Below, piece by piece: positions 35,050-43,511 of a DNA stretch of 64,000 nucleotides. The notes below the pieces were generated by a model, which saw only the letters and a program-made list of their open reading frames with translations, was not told where the DNA came from and made no database searches. How positions within the stretch are numbered: position 1 is the stretch's first letter; every line of letters begins with the position of its first letter. This DNA comes from Peptoclostridium litorale DSM 5388. Lineage in GTDB: Bacteria; Bacillota; Clostridia; Peptostreptococcales; Peptostreptococcaceae. The DNA is taken from contig NZ_FSRH01000005.1 of assembly GCF_900141635.1 (NCBI RefSeq), forward strand, positions 149,505 to 213,504, read 5' to 3'. The position numbers and the translations under genes are program-made.

Positions 35050-35161
35050 CAACTTTGAAACACTGCTTGAAAACAGTGGTGATAGTATTATATAATTAAT
35101 AATTAGGGTTTTTATAGATACGAAAAGTATAATTTTTAATTATAAAATGGAGGTATGTTGT

Positions 35162-36034
35162 ATGATGCTTTTGGCAGACAAGTGGAAGGATTACGAGCTT
35201 ATAGACACGGGAAATGGTGAAAAACTTGAAAGATGGGGGGAATATGTGCTTAGAAGGCCCGACCCTCAGGCTATATGGCCGCTTCCAGAAGATCTTGGAG
35301 CCTGGAAAAATCCTCATGGACACTACCACAGAAGCAGCAAGGGTGGCGGCTACTGGGAGTTCAAAAAGAACATGGAGGAGAGCTGGACGATAAACTACAA
35401 GGAGATGAAATTCCTTATAAAGCCTACGGGATTCAAGCATACGGGACTTTTCCCGGAGCAGTCTTCAAACTGGGACTGGATGATGGATAAGATATCAAAC
35501 GCCCAAAGACCTGTAAAGGTGCTTAACCTGTTTGCATATACGGGGGGAGCTACCGTAGCCTGCGCCTGCGCCGGAGCTGAAGAAGTATGCCATGTGGACG
35601 CATCGAAGGGAATGGTTTCTTGGGCGAAGGAAAACATAGAGCTTTCAGGCCTTTCAGACAGAAAGGTAAGATTCATAGTGGACGATGTAATTAAATTTGT
35701 AAAAAGAGAAATCAGAAGGGGTAAAAAATACGATGCCATAATAATGGACCCTCCTTCATATGGAAGAGGACCTAAGGGAGAGACGTGGAAGATAGAAGAC
35801 GAGCTTTACCCTCTTGTTGAGCTTTGCATGCAGGTTCTTTCTGATAATCCTCTTTTCTTCCTTATAAATTCATATACGTCGGGTTTTTCGCCTTATGTTG
35901 CTGAAAACATACTAAGACTTACTATGGGCAGAAGATATATGGGGGATATATATTCTGGAGAGGTTGGAATCCCGACTGCAAGGGAGAATGTAGTTCTTCC
36001 GTGCGGAATATTTGCAAGATGGGAGCAGAAGTAG
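35162..36034 (+). CDS. Class I SAM-dependent methyltransferase, RlmI/RlmK-like
   Basis: The 290-residue protein has the SAM-binding motif LNLFAYTGGATVACA near 122-136, the acidic VDASKGMVSWAKEN strand, and DPPSYGRGPKG near 197-207, as in the rRNA m5C/m2G methyltransferases of the RlmI/RlmK family. It lacks a PUA domain. The exact target is unknown. ATG 35162 is chosen because GGAGGT lies 8 bases before it; an earlier ATG at 35147 lies ahead of that site. The stop TAG overlaps the GTG start of the next gene by one base, so the two RNA-modifying enzymes are translationally coupled. Confidence 0.85.
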   Translation: MMLLADKWKDYELIDTGNGEKLERWGEYVLRRPDPQAIWPLPEDLGAWKNPHGHYHRSSKGGGYWEFKKNMEESWTINYKEMKFLIKPTGFKHTGLFPEQSSNWDWMMDKISNAQRPVKVLNLFAYTGGATVACACAGAEEVCHVDASKGMVSWAKENIELSGLSDRKVRFIVDDVIKFVKREIRRGKKYDAIIMDPPSYGRGPKGETWKIEDELYPLVELCMQVLSDNPLFFLINSYTSGFSPYVAENILRLTMGRRYMGDIYSGEVGIPTARENVVLPCGIFARWEQK

Positions 36035-36711
36035 TGAACCTTGAAGTCATATACGAGGACAATCACATAATAGTGGTCAAAAAGCCTCCAAATGTGCTCA
36101 CTCAGGGAGACAGCACAGGGGACAAGGACATGCTTTCCATAGTGAAAGACTATATAAAGGAAAAGTACAACAAGCCGGGTGCTGTGTACATTGGCCTTGT
36201 ACACAGGCTGGACAGGCCCGTAGGAGGCCTTATGGTGTTTGCAAGGACATCGAAGGCGGCGTCGAGGCTTTCGGAGCAAGTCAGGAGCAGAAGCTTTAAA
36301 AAGGGGTATATGGCGGTCTTGAGGGGATGTCCAGATGAAAAGGCATCAAGGCTTGAAGACTACCTTCTAAAGGACAAGAAGACGAATACTGTAAGCGTGG
36401 TTGGGCCTTTAAGCGAAGGCGCAAAAAAGGCGGCTTTGGAATATGATGTGGTGCAGTGTGAAAAGGGCCTTAGCCTTGTGAAAATAAAGCTTGAGACAGG
36501 AAGGCCCCACCAGATAAGGGTTCAGTTCTCAAGCAGGGGTACTCCTTTGTTTGGAGACCAAAGATACGGCAAGGATGTTAATAAAAAGGGCGAGCAGATT
36601 GCGCTCTGGTCTTATTATATAAGATTGACTCACCCTACGCTTAAAGAGGAAATGGAGTTTTATTTGAATCCTCCAGGGGATGTTTTCCCATGGAATATTT
36701 TTGAAATATAA
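36034..36711 (+). CDS. RluA family pseudouridine synthase
   Basis: The 225-residue enzyme has the RluA catalytic motif HRLDRPVGGLMVFARTS near 55-71, with the nucleophilic Asp in RLD, and the GRPHQIRVQF motif near 155. It isomerises uridine in rRNA or tRNA. It has no S4 domain, so it resembles the short RluA/YlyB-like members. The start is GTG 36034, overlapping the stop of the methyltransferase gene. ATG 36019 in the same frame is inside that gene and has no better ribosome site. A bidirectional terminator follows. Confidence 0.9.
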   Translation: MNLEVIYEDNHIIVVKKPPNVLTQGDSTGDKDMLSIVKDYIKEKYNKPGAVYIGLVHRLDRPVGGLMVFARTSKAASRLSEQVRSRSFKKGYMAVLRGCPDEKASRLEDYLLKDKKTNTVSVVGPLSEGAKKAALEYDVVQCEKGLSLVKIKLETGRPHQIRVQFSSRGTPLFGDQRYGKDVNKKGEQIALWSYYIRLTHPTLKEEMEFYLNPPGDVFPWNIFEI

Positions 36712-36735
36712 TTTGACAATATATTTTTGGACATG

Positions 36736-36768
36736 AAAATACGGTGCCTGACCAGGCACCGTATTTTT
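36736..36768. terminator. Bidirectional terminator between rluA-like and symporter genes
   Basis: AAAATACGGTGCCTG pairs with CAGGCACCGTATTTT across 2 bases; convergent genes. Confidence 0.92.
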
Positions 36769-36775
36769 CACTATA

Positions 36776-38029
36776 TTATACTATTGATTTTGCAGAAGAA
36801 GATATATTTGATTCATCTGCTTTTTTGATTCCATCGACTATAACGGCGCATGATGCGTCTCCCGTTATGTTCACTGCGGTTCTTAGCATGTCGAAAAGCC
36901 TGTCCACTCCAAACAGCAGAGGAAGTCCGACCACGGGAATGTTTGCCGAAAGCAGCACAGCAACTACCAGCAGTGTAGGTCCCGGAACGCCGGCCTGTCC
37001 TATAGACCCAAGTGTAGCCGTCAGTATTATTGCAATGTACTCAGTCACTCCAAGCTGTATTCCAAACATTTGAGAAAAGAACATCGCCACAAGAGCGTAA
37101 TATATTGCGTTTCCGTCCATGTTTATTGTGGCTCCAAGGGGAAGTACAAATGATGCGGTTTCATTTGAAACCCCGAGGTCATCTTCGCAGACCTCAAAAG
37201 TCACAGGAAGAGTTCCCATTGAAGATGCTGTGGAAAGTGCTACAACCTGAGCTTTTTTTATTTTTGATATGAATTTTATTGGAGAAGTCGAAGACATCAG
37301 TTTTACAATAAGAGGATATACCCCGAATGTTTGAATTGCCAGAGCGACTATATATACTCCCAGAAGCTTGGCAACCAGAGCAAGTGTTCCATAACCGAAT
37401 GTTCCAACGGCATCGGACATAAGTCCGAATACCCCTATGGGGGCAATTAGCATGACTTTTCCTATCATCCATATAAGTGCCTCGGTTATATTGCTGAATA
37501 TCTCCATGAGATTTTCTTTTTTGTTTTTTTCAAGAGTAGACACCCCAAATCCGAAAAACAGGCTGAAAAACAGCACCTGGAGTATGTTGCCTTCAAGAAG
37601 TGCAGAAAAAGGGTTTACTGGTATTACTCCCTTTATTGTAGCCCAAAAGCCGGGAGTTCCTCCCCTGTCTGCAAACTCATTTGAAAACATTCCCTTTATG
37701 GCTTCGACGTCAAGCCCTATGCCTGGTTTGAATATTGCACCGAAGGCAAGTCCGAGGGCAACGGCAACCGCAGTTGTTGCCATGTAGAATGTAAATGTTG
37801 CTACTCCGATCTTACCGGCAGACTTTGTATTACCCAAAGACGCGGCTCCCGAGATTATTGACACTGTTACAAGTGGTATTACAAGCATTTTGATAAGCTG
37901 CATGAAAATGTCTCCAAGTGGAGCAAACACTGCAGCCTTTTCTCCCAAAAGTACACCGGCTGCTATACCCAGTATCATAGCCATTATTATCTGGTTTGCC
38001 GTGTTTGAGAAAAAACTATTTTTCTTCAT
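36776..38029 (-). CDS. Dicarboxylate/amino acid:cation symporter, DAACS family
   Basis: The 417-residue carrier has the glutamate-transporter fold motifs: MQLIKMLVIPLVTVSIISGAA near residues 38-58, the serine-rich ALSTASSMGTLPVT hairpin near 264, INMDGNAIYY near 303 (the NMDGT-type Na+ site), and the C-terminal DRLFDMLRTAVNITGDA. Substrates may be glutamate, aspartate, serine or C4-dicarboxylates. NMDGN replaces the usual NMDGT and ALSTASSMGT replaces SSAAT, as in the YdjN/TcyP-like cystine carriers, so cystine uptake is possible. ATG 38029 has AAGGAGG upstream. It is convergent to the rluA-like gene. Confidence 0.88.
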   Translation of the reverse strand: MKKNSFFSNTANQIIMAMILGIAAGVLLGEKAAVFAPLGDIFMQLIKMLVIPLVTVSIISGAASLGNTKSAGKIGVATFTFYMATTAVAVALGLAFGAIFKPGIGLDVEAIKGMFSNEFADRGGTPGFWATIKGVIPVNPFSALLEGNILQVLFFSLFFGFGVSTLEKNKKENLMEIFSNITEALIWMIGKVMLIAPIGVFGLMSDAVGTFGYGTLALVAKLLGVYIVALAIQTFGVYPLIVKLMSSTSPIKFISKIKKAQVVALSTASSMGTLPVTFEVCEDDLGVSNETASFVLPLGATINMDGNAIYYALVAMFFSQMFGIQLGVTEYIAIILTATLGSIGQAGVPGPTLLVVAVLLSANIPVVGLPLLFGVDRLFDMLRTAVNITGDASCAVIVDGIKKADESNISSSAKSIV

Positions 38030-38120
38030 AAAAATCCTCCTTAAAAAATACTGATTGTAATAAAATAAAGCATTAGTGCCTTTATATTGTATAATAATAT
38101 GTAAACTGATAGAATAGCTA

Positions 38121-38153
38121 AAACAATATTTTTTTATGTAAATAATATTGTTT
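38121..38153. promoter_or_regulatory. Inverted repeat upstream of the DAACS symporter gene
   Basis: AAACAATATT (38121-38130) and AATATTGTTT (38144-38153) are perfect 10-bp arms around 13 bases. It lies ~90 bases upstream of the minus-strand start, and about 105 bases upstream of the plus-strand UPF0489 gene. It could be an operator for either gene. Confidence 0.35.
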
Positions 38154-38257
38154 ACGTGTGCGAAGCGGAAATGCACAAGAAGTTTTGTTCTTGCTGGAGA
38201 AACGCGTGGACTTGCACTATATACAGTTCTACAAATTATTTTTTACAGGAGGCATAA

Positions 38258-38968
38258 ATGAACTACTACAATGGTTTTTATATAGAGAAGCCTGTTGGAA
38301 ACAACATGTTTTCATATGAGCAGAGAAGTCAAAAGAGGATATATGTGCCTGCGCTTTTAGGTAGCAGCCTTGAAGACCTTCAAATTTCAGATGAATATTG
38401 CTTTTGCGAATGCCTTGAAGGCGAGGAGATATGCTGCAGCGGTCTTGAAAAGTTCATAGAGCTGAAAAGAGAGCGAAATACGGCATATATATTCGATAAT
38501 CACAATCATGCGCTGTATTTCTGGGTGGACGCCTTGGAAAAGGGAATGTTTGAAAAGGGAATTAAGCTCGTACACATAGACCAACACAAGGACATGAGAG
38601 AGCCGGATCGTTATATAGAGTCTCTTGACAAAAAAGACATATTTGAATACACGAATTATGTGCTCAATGTGGGCAATTTCATAAAGCCTGCTCTTGAAAT
38701 GGGGATTTTCAGCGAAGTCATTATAATAGACAGCGAATATGGATTCAATGAAAAGACCAGGGACATAGAGGGGGATTTTGTACTGGACATAGACGTTGAT
38801 ATATTCTCGAAGGACATGGATTATATTGACTTTGACCTTAGAATGGACTGCATAAAAGAACTTGCCCAAAAAGCCAAGGCCATTACAATAGCCACAAGCC
38901 CGTATTTCATAGAACAGGGGTATGCGATAGAGCTTGTAAAAGAGATGATGGGTGAATATATAAAATAA
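38258..38968 (+). CDS. UPF0489-like protein with arginase-type metal motifs
   Basis: The 236-residue protein has three acidic/histidine clusters spaced as in the arginase/deacetylase fold: FDNHNHALYFW near 79, HIDQHKDMRE near 109-118, and DIDVDIFSKD near 176-185. These would hold a binuclear metal site. The best match from memory is the UPF0489 family, which has no proven enzymatic function. ATG 38258 follows ACAGGAGGC. It is a single-gene unit ended by a 17-bp stem terminator. Confidence 0.65.
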   Translation: MNYYNGFYIEKPVGNNMFSYEQRSQKRIYVPALLGSSLEDLQISDEYCFCECLEGEEICCSGLEKFIELKRERNTAYIFDNHNHALYFWVDALEKGMFEKGIKLVHIDQHKDMREPDRYIESLDKKDIFEYTNYVLNVGNFIKPALEMGIFSEVIIIDSEYGFNEKTRDIEGDFVLDIDVDIFSKDMDYIDFDLRMDCIKELAQKAKAITIATSPYFIEQGYAIELVKEMMGEYIK

Positions 38969-39013
38969 AGAATGGGAGCTGAATTTACCTTCAGCTCCCA
39001 TTCTTTATTTTTT
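38967..39013 (+). terminator. Terminator after the UPF0489-like gene
   Basis: Bases 38967-38983 (core AATGGGAGCTGAA) pair perfectly with 38990-39006 and lead into TATTTTTT. Confidence 0.92.
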
Positions 39014-39151
39014 CACCCTTTTGACTTGGGAATATAGGGCCGTATGCAACGCAGTTTTCATCCCATTTTCAGAGGAATATTCGAAGTCGTGTTTTACAAG
39101 GCTCTTTTCGATATATTTTATGATATTGACAATAAAGAGTTACTTATGTAA

Positions 39152-39186
39152 GCGCCAACAGAGTTTGAATAAAAATGTATTGGCGC
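39152..39186. repeat. Inverted repeat upstream of the ThiF-like gene
   Basis: GCGCCAA (39152-39158) and TTGGCGC (39180-39186) flank 21 AT-rich bases. It lies 60 to 100 bases before the start codon and could be an operator or an RNA hairpin. Confidence 0.35.
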
Positions 39187-39247
39187 GTATAAGATTTCAA
39201 AGTGAAATTGTGGGTATTAAAGGAAAAAGAGGAAAGGAGTGTTCAAA

Positions 39248-39892
39248 TTGAGATACCAAAAGAATATAGGTGCCATAAGCAGGCAGGAGCAGGAAATCAT
39301 AAGAAGGAAAAAAATAATGGTTGTAGGCTGCGGATCCATAGGAGGATTTGTAATAGAAGGATTTGCAAGAATGGGAATTGGAAGAATGATGGTTGTGGAC
39401 AATGAAATATTCGAACAGACAAATCTCAACAGACAGCCTTTCTCCACTGAAAAAAATATTGGCAAGGAAAAAGTATATGTTGCAAGAGAGCGGGTTAAGG
39501 ATATAAATTCAAACGTGCTGTTTAGCGGAATAAATGACGACATAAGGAATGTAAAAATCGAGGGAGTGGACATAATAATAGACTGCAGCAATAGTATAGA
39601 CACTAAGTCTTTTTTGAAAAAACTCTCAGATGACACGGATACGATGCTCATAAGCGGAGCCATAGGCGGATGGAAGGGCGCTGTGTGCATAAGCAGGCCT
39701 TCGGGAGAAATATTTGAAAAAACGTATATACATGAAGTAGAAAAACTTCAGAGTGAGGGTTCATTGACCTATTTCAGCGCAGGATTCATAGGATCGGCAA
39801 TTATTTCGCAGGGAGTGAGAATGCTTTTGGAGAGAGAGGGAAGCAAAGAAGAAAGATTATATAAATTTGACTTTGAAAATTTGAATGGATAG
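39248..39892 (+). CDS. ThiF/MoeB/HesA-type adenylyltransferase
   Basis: The 214-residue protein has the E1-like nucleotide loop VVGCGSIGGFVIEGFARMG near 26-44, the DNEIFEQTNLNRQ motif near 53-65 (acidic and Arg residues for ATP), and an Asp in IIDCSNSID. Members adenylate the C-terminus of sulfur-carrier proteins such as ThiS or MoaD. The CxxC zinc pairs of full-length MoeB/ThiF are absent, and no carrier-protein gene is adjacent, so the partner is unknown. TTG 39248 follows GGAAAGGAG at 9 bases; a GTG at 39239 overlaps that site. Confidence 0.85.
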   Translation: MRYQKNIGAISRQEQEIIRRKKIMVVGCGSIGGFVIEGFARMGIGRMMVVDNEIFEQTNLNRQPFSTEKNIGKEKVYVARERVKDINSNVLFSGINDDIRNVKIEGVDIIIDCSNSIDTKSFLKKLSDDTDTMLISGAIGGWKGAVCISRPSGEIFEKTYIHEVEKLQSEGSLTYFSAGFIGSAIISQGVRMLLEREGSKEERLYKFDFENLNG

Positions 39893-40038
39893 GCATGGCG
39901 GACAATAAAAAAATTAATAATAAAGACATTCGTAATAAGAAGAATTTTTAATTAATTTGTATTTTTTTGACATATAATACAAGCCTAAGCCGTGTAGAGG
40001 TATTGAAAAATAAAGGTTTTCTAATTTTTAAAAATGTA

Positions 40039-40067
40039 TTGACAGTATAGTTAAATCTATGTAAAAT
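40039..40067 (+). promoter_or_regulatory. Upstream promoter of veg (P1)
   Basis: TTGACA at 40039-40044 and TAAAAT at 40062-40067, spacer 17 bases. Confidence 0.8.
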
Positions 40068-40082
40068 ATAAGGTTTGATGAT

Positions 40083-40111
40083 TTGACAAAAGTAAAGGAT
40101 TGTGGTATTAT
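40083..40111 (+). promoter_or_regulatory. Downstream promoter of veg (P2)
   Basis: TTGACA at 40083-40088 and TATTAT at 40106-40111, spacer 17 bases, 44 bases after P1. Two near-consensus promoters suggest strong expression, as known for veg in Bacillus. Confidence 0.85.
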
Positions 40112-40144
40112 GTAAACATAAAGTAATTGAGGAAGGTGATTTTG

Positions 40145-40414
40145 TTGGCTACAAAAAATACTTTGGACAGGATCAGAAAAGATATTGAAAAGCACCTTGG
40201 CAAGAAAATACTCCTTAGAGCTAACAAGGGAAGAAAAAAGATAGTAGTTAAAGAAGGAGTAATCGAAAACACCTATCCCAGCATATTTATAGTAAAGATA
40301 GATGATGAATATAATAATACAACGAGAGTATCATATAGCTATTCGGATGTACTAACATCCACCGTAAAACTTGAAATAGGAATTGACGGAGAACTTGCTG
40401 GAATGCCAAGCTAA
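40145..40414 (+). CDS. veg: Veg protein
   Basis: The 89-residue protein has the Veg pattern: LDRIRKDIEKHLGKKILLRA at the N-terminus, NKGRKKIVVKEGVIENTYPS, then VSYSYSDVLTSTVKL. In Bacillus subtilis Veg is highly transcribed and stimulates biofilm-matrix expression, apparently by opposing SinR. It sits just before ispE, as in Bacillus (veg-sspF-ispE). TTG 40145 (MATKNTLDR) is chosen with GAGGAAGGTG 6-8 bases before it. Two strong promoters and a strong terminator make it a monocistronic unit. Confidence 0.9.
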   Translation: MATKNTLDRIRKDIEKHLGKKILLRANKGRKKIVVKEGVIENTYPSIFIVKIDDEYNNTTRVSYSYSDVLTSTVKLEIGIDGELAGMPS

Positions 40415-40419
40415 ATTGG

Positions 40420-40448
40420 AAAAGCCGCCTTTGATTGGGCGGCTTTTT
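40420..40448 (+). terminator. Terminator after veg
   Basis: AAAGCCGCC pairs with GGCGGCTTT across a short loop, followed by T5. Confidence 0.92.
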
Positions 40449-40485
40449 GAATTCTCTAAAAAAGTGAAGGCATATGCAAATGTCT

Positions 40486-40515
40486 TTGTATTTTCTTTGT
40501 AATTTATAGTATAAT
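40486..40515 (+). promoter_or_regulatory. Probable promoter of ispE
   Basis: TTGTAT at 40486-40491 and TATAAT at 40510-40515, spacer 18 bases; leader about 105 bases. Confidence 0.5.
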
Positions 40516-40625
40516 ATATTGTGTATATAGTATGTAGTCTTCAAGATTCATTTTTGTCAATATTAATACATAAGGCAAGCATACTTGTCATATGTTATTT
40601 TTATGCCATTTTGAGGAGGTTTTTA

Positions 40626-41504
40626 ATGGGTATAAAATTAAAGTCAAAAGCTAAGATAAACCTCTCTATTGATGTTTTAGGGAAAATGGAAGATGGATAC
40701 CACAATGTGGAGATGGTTATGCAGACCATAGGACTCCATGACATCCTCACAATCGAGGAAAACCTTTCAGGAGAGATAACCATAAAAAGCGACACGTCAA
40801 ATATACCATGTGATGAAAGAAATATAGCCTACAAGGCAGCCAGGCTTATGAAAGAGTTCATAGGAACAGACAGGGGAGCACATATATATATTCAAAAAAG
40901 AATTCCGGTTGGAGCGGGAATGGCTGGAGGAAGTTCAAATGCCGCTGCAGTGCTTACGGGGCTAAATAGAATTTGGAAAGCGGGTCTTAGTGAAAATGAC
41001 CTTATGGACATGGGAGTAAAGCTAGGGGCTGATGTTCCATTTTGCATAAAGGGTGGAACTATGCTTGCCCAGGGAATAGGTGAAAAACTTACCCCTATAA
41101 AAAAATCCTGTGACTTTTGGGTTGTAGTTTGCAAACCTAATTTTTCGATATCGACTGTTGAAGTTTATAAAAATCTCGACATTTCAGAGATATCAGAAAG
41201 ACCGGATACAAACAAAGTGATTGAATATATTGAAAATGGAGATATAAAATCATTAGCAGGTTCAATGGTAAACGTGCTTGAGCAAGTAAGTGAAAAGAGG
41301 TATTCGGTCATATCGCATATAAAGGAAAAAATGATGCACCAAAAGGCTTTGGGTAGTATTATGACGGGAAGTGGGCCTACAGTTTTTGGAATTTTTAAAA
41401 ATTTTGATGATGCACATAAAGCCGAGGCTAAGCTCAAAAGCTTATGGGACCAGACATATTTAACGAAAACTGAAGACGAGGGAGTTGAAGTGTATGAAGG
41501 GTAA
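40626..41504 (+). CDS. ispE: 4-diphosphocytidyl-2-C-methyl-D-erythritol kinase
   Basis: The 292-residue GHMP kinase performs the fourth step of the MEP isoprenoid pathway. Signs are the N-terminal KSKAKINLSIDVLGKMEDGYH, the ATP loop PVGAGMAGGSSNAAAVL near 93-109, and the C-terminal MTGSGPTVFGIF near 242-254. ATG 40626 follows TGAGGAGGT. The GntR-family gene starts inside its last codons, overlapping by 11 bases, so the two are co-translated. Confidence 0.95.
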   Translation: MGIKLKSKAKINLSIDVLGKMEDGYHNVEMVMQTIGLHDILTIEENLSGEITIKSDTSNIPCDERNIAYKAARLMKEFIGTDRGAHIYIQKRIPVGAGMAGGSSNAAAVLTGLNRIWKAGLSENDLMDMGVKLGADVPFCIKGGTMLAQGIGEKLTPIKKSCDFWVVVCKPNFSISTVEVYKNLDISEISERPDTNKVIEYIENGDIKSLAGSMVNVLEQVSEKRYSVISHIKEKMMHQKALGSIMTGSGPTVFGIFKNFDDAHKAEAKLKSLWDQTYLTKTEDEGVEVYEG

Positions 41505-42183
41505 GATAGGAAATCTCAAACTTGAAAACTATAAGCCTCTTAGAGATATAGTGTTTGAACATTTGAGAGAGGCGATACTGACGGGCAAGCTTGAACCGTC
41601 CACAAGACTTATGGAGGTGCAGCTTGCCGAGGAACTGGGGGTAAGCAGGACGCCTGTAAGGGAGGCCATAAGAAAGCTTGAGCTTGAGGGTCTCGTCGAG
41701 ATGATCCCTAGAAAAGGGGCTTATGTTGCAGATGTGTCTGTTAAAGATGTAGAGGAAGTTTTGGAAATAAGAACAGGACTTGAGGGTTTTGCGTCAATGC
41801 TGGCGGCGCAGAGAATGAACAGGGAAGAAATAGAAGAACTTAAGAGAATACTTGAAATATTTAAAGAGGCATATGATGAAAATAATTCCGAAAAGATGGT
41901 TGAGGCTGACATAGCATTCCATGAGGTCATATTCAAAGCGACAATGAACAAAAAGCTTATGCAGATAAACAACTCACTCAGAGAACAGGTATACAGATTC
42001 AGGAGAATGTATATAGTTGAATACCACAGGTCTGAAAACCTTATATATGAACACGAGGATATAATAAGGGCCATAGAAAAGAGAGACACCGAACTTGCAA
42101 TGAAAAATGCTATGAAGCACATAAAGCTTCAGCAGGAGTTCATAGTGGAACAGACAAAGGCCAAGAAAAACAAGCTTGTATAA
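41494..42183 (+). CDS. GntR family transcriptional regulator, FadR/FCD subfamily
   Basis: The 229-residue regulator has a winged helix at residues ~13-75 (REAILTGKLEP, then LAEELGVSRTPVREAIRKLE) and an FCD effector domain to the end, with the helical pattern and Asp/His positions of metal-binding members (ADIAFHEVIFKATMNKKLM). Metabolites such as short organic acids usually bind FCD domains; the effector here is unknown. ATG 41494 follows GAGGGAGTTG. It overlaps ispE by 11 bases, so its expression is tied to ispE. Confidence 0.9.
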   Translation: MKGKIGNLKLENYKPLRDIVFEHLREAILTGKLEPSTRLMEVQLAEELGVSRTPVREAIRKLELEGLVEMIPRKGAYVADVSVKDVEEVLEIRTGLEGFASMLAAQRMNREEIEELKRILEIFKEAYDENNSEKMVEADIAFHEVIFKATMNKKLMQINNSLREQVYRFRRMYIVEYHRSENLIYEHEDIIRAIEKRDTELAMKNAMKHIKLQQEFIVEQTKAKKNKLV

Positions 42184-42198
42184 AATTCAGACTATTCG

Positions 42199-42231
42199 AA
42201 AAACCAAAATTTTCATTTTGGTTTTTTCTTT
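42199..42231 (+). terminator. Terminator after the GntR gene
   Basis: AAAAACCAAAAT pairs with ATTTTGGTTTTT and runs into TCTTTT. Confidence 0.85.
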
Positions 42232-42329
42232 TGCAATAATACATGTGAAAATACCGATGCACAGAAGGCGCATTATGTACGGGTCATATATTGAAAATAT
42301 GCAAAATATGTATAAAATAATTGTTTTAC

Positions 42330-42358
42330 TTGAAAGAAAATAATGTGTAAAATATAAT
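42330..42358 (+). promoter_or_regulatory. Promoter of ddl
   Basis: TTGAAA at 42330-42335 and TATAAT at 42353-42358, spacer 17 bases. Confidence 0.85.
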
Positions 42359-42424
42359 CATATCCATTAAAAAATGAATTATATAAAGATGTATCCTGCA
42401 AAAATGTGGAAGGAAGGTGTACGT

Positions 42425-43486
42425 GTGAATAAAATGAATGTGGCTGTCCTGTTTGGAGGAAAATCCGGAGAGCATGAGGTTTCACTTGAATCTGCAGCTT
42501 CAATCTGCAGGGCAATGGACAAGGACAAATATAATATATATATGATAGGGATAACAAAGAATGGAGAGTGGGCTTACTGCAAATGCACTCCAGATGATAT
42601 GGAATCCGGAAAATGGCTCCAGTTTGAGGTTGAAGGGTCAAATATAAATTTAATACCTTCACAAAGCAGGCCCGCTGGTATAGAATTGGAAAGTGGGGAA
42701 ATCATAAAAATCGACGCATGTTTCCCTGTGATTCACGGTCCGTTTGGTGAAGATGGAACGCTCCAGGGGATTTTTGAAATGGCGTCAATTCCATATGTAG
42801 GATGCAAAGTCTTATCGTCAAGCCTAGCCATGGACAAGGCAATGTTTAAAAAGGTAATGGATTTTGAAGGTATTCCCCAAGTTGATTATGTAAGCGTCAG
42901 GGCTTACGAGTTTGAAAAAAAAGAGGAAGACGTTATAAAAATGGTTGAAGACATGCTTGACTACCCAGTTTTCACAAAGCCTGCAAACATGGGATCGAGC
43001 GTAGGTATATCGAAGGCCTCAGATGCATACGAGCTAGCCAGTGGAATAAGGGAAGCGCTTAAACACGATTCGAAGGTTGTAATAGAACAGGGGATAAACG
43101 CAAGAGAGATAGAGGTTGCGGTTTTGGGAAGTGAGACTGTAAGGGCGTCTGTACCGGGAGAGGTGCTGTCCTGCAAGGATTTTTACGACTATGAGGCTAA
43201 ATATCTTGCAAATAGCTCCAAGACTCTCATACCCGCGCAGCTTGACGAGGATGTCAAATGTGAAATACAGGATATGGCAATAAAGGCATTCAAGGCGATA
43301 GACGGTGAAGGCATATCCAGAATAGACTTTTTTATAGAAAAGGATACGAACAGGGTGTATATAAATGAAATAAACACAATGCCTGGGTTTACAAAGATAA
43401 GCATGTATCCAAAGCTTTGGGATGCGAGCGGGATGCCCTATACAAAGCTTATAGACGAGCTTATAAGGCTTGCCATTAAAAAATAG
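42425..43486 (+). CDS. ddl: D-alanine--D-alanine ligase
   Basis: The 353-residue ATP-grasp enzyme makes the D-Ala-D-Ala dipeptide for peptidoglycan. It has VLFGGKSGEHEVSLESA at the N-terminus, FPVIHGPFGEDGTLQG, the omega-loop YDYEAKYLANSSKTLIPAQL with the Lys-Tyr pair of ligases that prefer D-Ala, and INEINTMPGFTKISMYP near the end. It should thus be the housekeeping, vancomycin-sensitive type. GTG 42425 has GGAAGGTG upstream; ATG 42434 is an alternative. It is followed 25 bases later by murI, forming a cell-wall precursor operon. Confidence 0.94.
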   Translation: MNKMNVAVLFGGKSGEHEVSLESAASICRAMDKDKYNIYMIGITKNGEWAYCKCTPDDMESGKWLQFEVEGSNINLIPSQSRPAGIELESGEIIKIDACFPVIHGPFGEDGTLQGIFEMASIPYVGCKVLSSSLAMDKAMFKKVMDFEGIPQVDYVSVRAYEFEKKEEDVIKMVEDMLDYPVFTKPANMGSSVGISKASDAYELASGIREALKHDSKVVIEQGINAREIEVAVLGSETVRASVPGEVLSCKDFYDYEAKYLANSSKTLIPAQLDEDVKCEIQDMAIKAFKAIDGEGISRIDFFIEKDTNRVYINEINTMPGFTKISMYPKLWDASGMPYTKLIDELIRLAIKK

Positions 43487-43511
43487 ACTAGGAATTGAAG
43501 AGGTGTAGTTA

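Noticed and set aside
42425..43486. Vancomycin-resistance type D-Ala-D-Lac or D-Ala-D-Ser ligase
   Set aside because: The omega-loop keeps the Lys-Tyr pair of normal D-Ala-D-Ala ligases and no van genes are adjacent.
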